A stretch of 64,000 nucleotides of DNA from Berghia stephanieae (taxonomy: Eukaryota; Mollusca; Gastropoda; Nudibranchia; Aeolidiidae), in the NCBI GenBank assembly GCA_034508935.3, contig CM067446.1:24116020-24180019 (forward strand), in the 5' to 3' direction. A program made the translations under genes and the position numbers. The first letter of the stretch is position 1, and each line of letters starts with the position of its first letter. The notes below the pieces were generated by a model. The model made no database searches. It was not told the origin of the DNA and saw only the letters and a program-made list of their open reading frames with translations. Of this stretch, positions 1-64,000 are shown piece after piece.

Positions 1-142
<142 letters not shown>

Positions 143-1251
143 GTGTGTTGTTCATTTGACGTCAAATGCCAATAGCGCCTGAGTGGTTTGATGGATTGCA
201 AAACAGTTTGGCGTAGTTATGAAGAAATATGTAAAAACAAGTTTGACACACTTGTCAATTGTGAGTAACATCCCCTTTTAAAAATGGATGACATTGATGT
301 TGATTGATGTCACCATAAAGTGAATGGAAAAAGAGATAGGCCATTCAATATCTCTGCAAGAAAGGGATTGTAAAATCCAATACATTATTCCAATCTAAAT
401 ATTCTCATTTTAACTGCATGTAAGTTTATCAAAAGCATTGTTGAGGGAATCCAACTATGAGAAAAATTGAGTGGAGTGACAAAAATTTGGTTACAGACTG
501 ATTGGATGCTGCTTGCTTCACTCACCAACTGGATTCTAATAATTTGCAACAAAAACTAAAAGGTTATGCCATTTAAAAAGTGAAGTACTGAAGTGCTTTC
601 ATGGGCAATTCTTCCAGGATGGATCTGCTATAAGTAGGAATATTGATCCAAAATTCCAAAACCTTAGCCGATTAACAGGCAAAAAAACAGAAGTATGTTA
701 AATGTTCTTTTGAACCTCTGACTTGAGCAATGTACTTTCTACTGATGAGACCTTGATGTAGCCCCATTCTCATAATTTTGAATAAATCTTTACAATGTTC
801 ACTTTGCAATTGTCAAAAAAAAAGTCCCTAGTCACATTAGTGACATTAGTGCTCTGGAGATTTTGATAATTATTTGATCACATTTCAAGGCCGCAGAGAT
901 ACTCGTAATAAAACAACCGTAGCAAAGCCCAAGAGATGACTATAATTAAAACATTTTCTTTCAAGTTAATCATTTTTTCAATATTGATAGTGGAACTAAC
1001 CGTCATTTCTCATTACACGGGGATCGTTTTGAATGCGAATAAAAAACAAGGTTTTTCATTTGCCATGTTAAATCAGATGTTATGATGAATCTGATTTCCA
1101 TTTGTTTTTCATGATTGAAATATTTTTATATGTGTTTACGTAAAAGTTATTTAATTACTATTGGCTTGTTATTCTCCAAAGTGCTACCACTCCCGTCCCT
1201 ACTATCATGATGATCAACTCTTTGTCAAAATATTGTGTTTCTTTTATTTAG
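143..1251. other. Intron sequence, nothing recognised
   Basis: AT-rich sequence without a supportable ORF or repeat family. It ends in a pyrimidine-rich tract and the acceptor TTTATTTAG at 1243-1251, directly before exon A. Confidence 0.6.

Positions 1252-64000
<62,749 letters not shown>

Overview
The window is eukaryotic. It holds one large, intron-rich host gene on the + strand that has been heavily invaded by transposable elements. The gene is an NF-kappaB precursor of the p105/p100 (Relish) type. Thirteen exons between 1252 and 64000 carry, in order, the middle and C-terminal parts of the Rel homology domain, a KKRKR nuclear localisation signal, a glycine-rich region, a long serine-rich linker and seven ankyrin repeats. 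Intron phases join correctly at every junction. The 5' end (promoter, DNA-recognition loop) and the 3' end (death domain, if present) lie outside the window. No other host gene, rRNA or intact tRNA gene was seen.

The organism looks like a lophotrochozoan animal, most likely a mollusc. This is inferred from the invertebrate p105 layout, an I-clade (Nimb/Nimbus-like) LINE, a CR1 LINE with a PHD-finger ORF1, Penelope-like and RTE-like elements, tRNA-derived SINEs, a possible N-RAG-TP-like transposon fragment, and very long di- and trinucleotide arrays in large introns.

Layout: 1-1406, (GA)n, intron and exon A. 1407-9961 (intron 1), TTC arrays in a tandem duplication, old LINE pieces in both orientations, a CTA/TAC array with a SINE inside it. 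9962-15491, exons B and C around an intron with a Ty3/Gypsy fossil and two short LINE tails with target-site duplications. 15492-29935 (intron 3), an antisense CR1, a decayed transposon ORF possibly related to the RAG1 N-terminus, and inside that ORF a 6.5-kb young I-clade LINE. 29936-39904, exon D and an intron with a second, internally deleted copy of the same LINE. 39905-48544, exons E-H (NLS, glycine-rich region, linker, candidate IKK/beta-TrCP degron). 48545-64000, exons I-M (ankyrin repeats) separated by Tc1/mariner, Penelope-like, LINE and Gypsy remnants.

The window contributes one protein to the cell: a Rel transcription-factor half tethered to an IkappaB-like ankyrin half. The candidate degron, the glycine-rich region and a possible in-frame alternative splice site are the features most relevant to its processing. 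The two young LINE copies lie in direct orientation around exon D and are a plausible rearrangement hazard.
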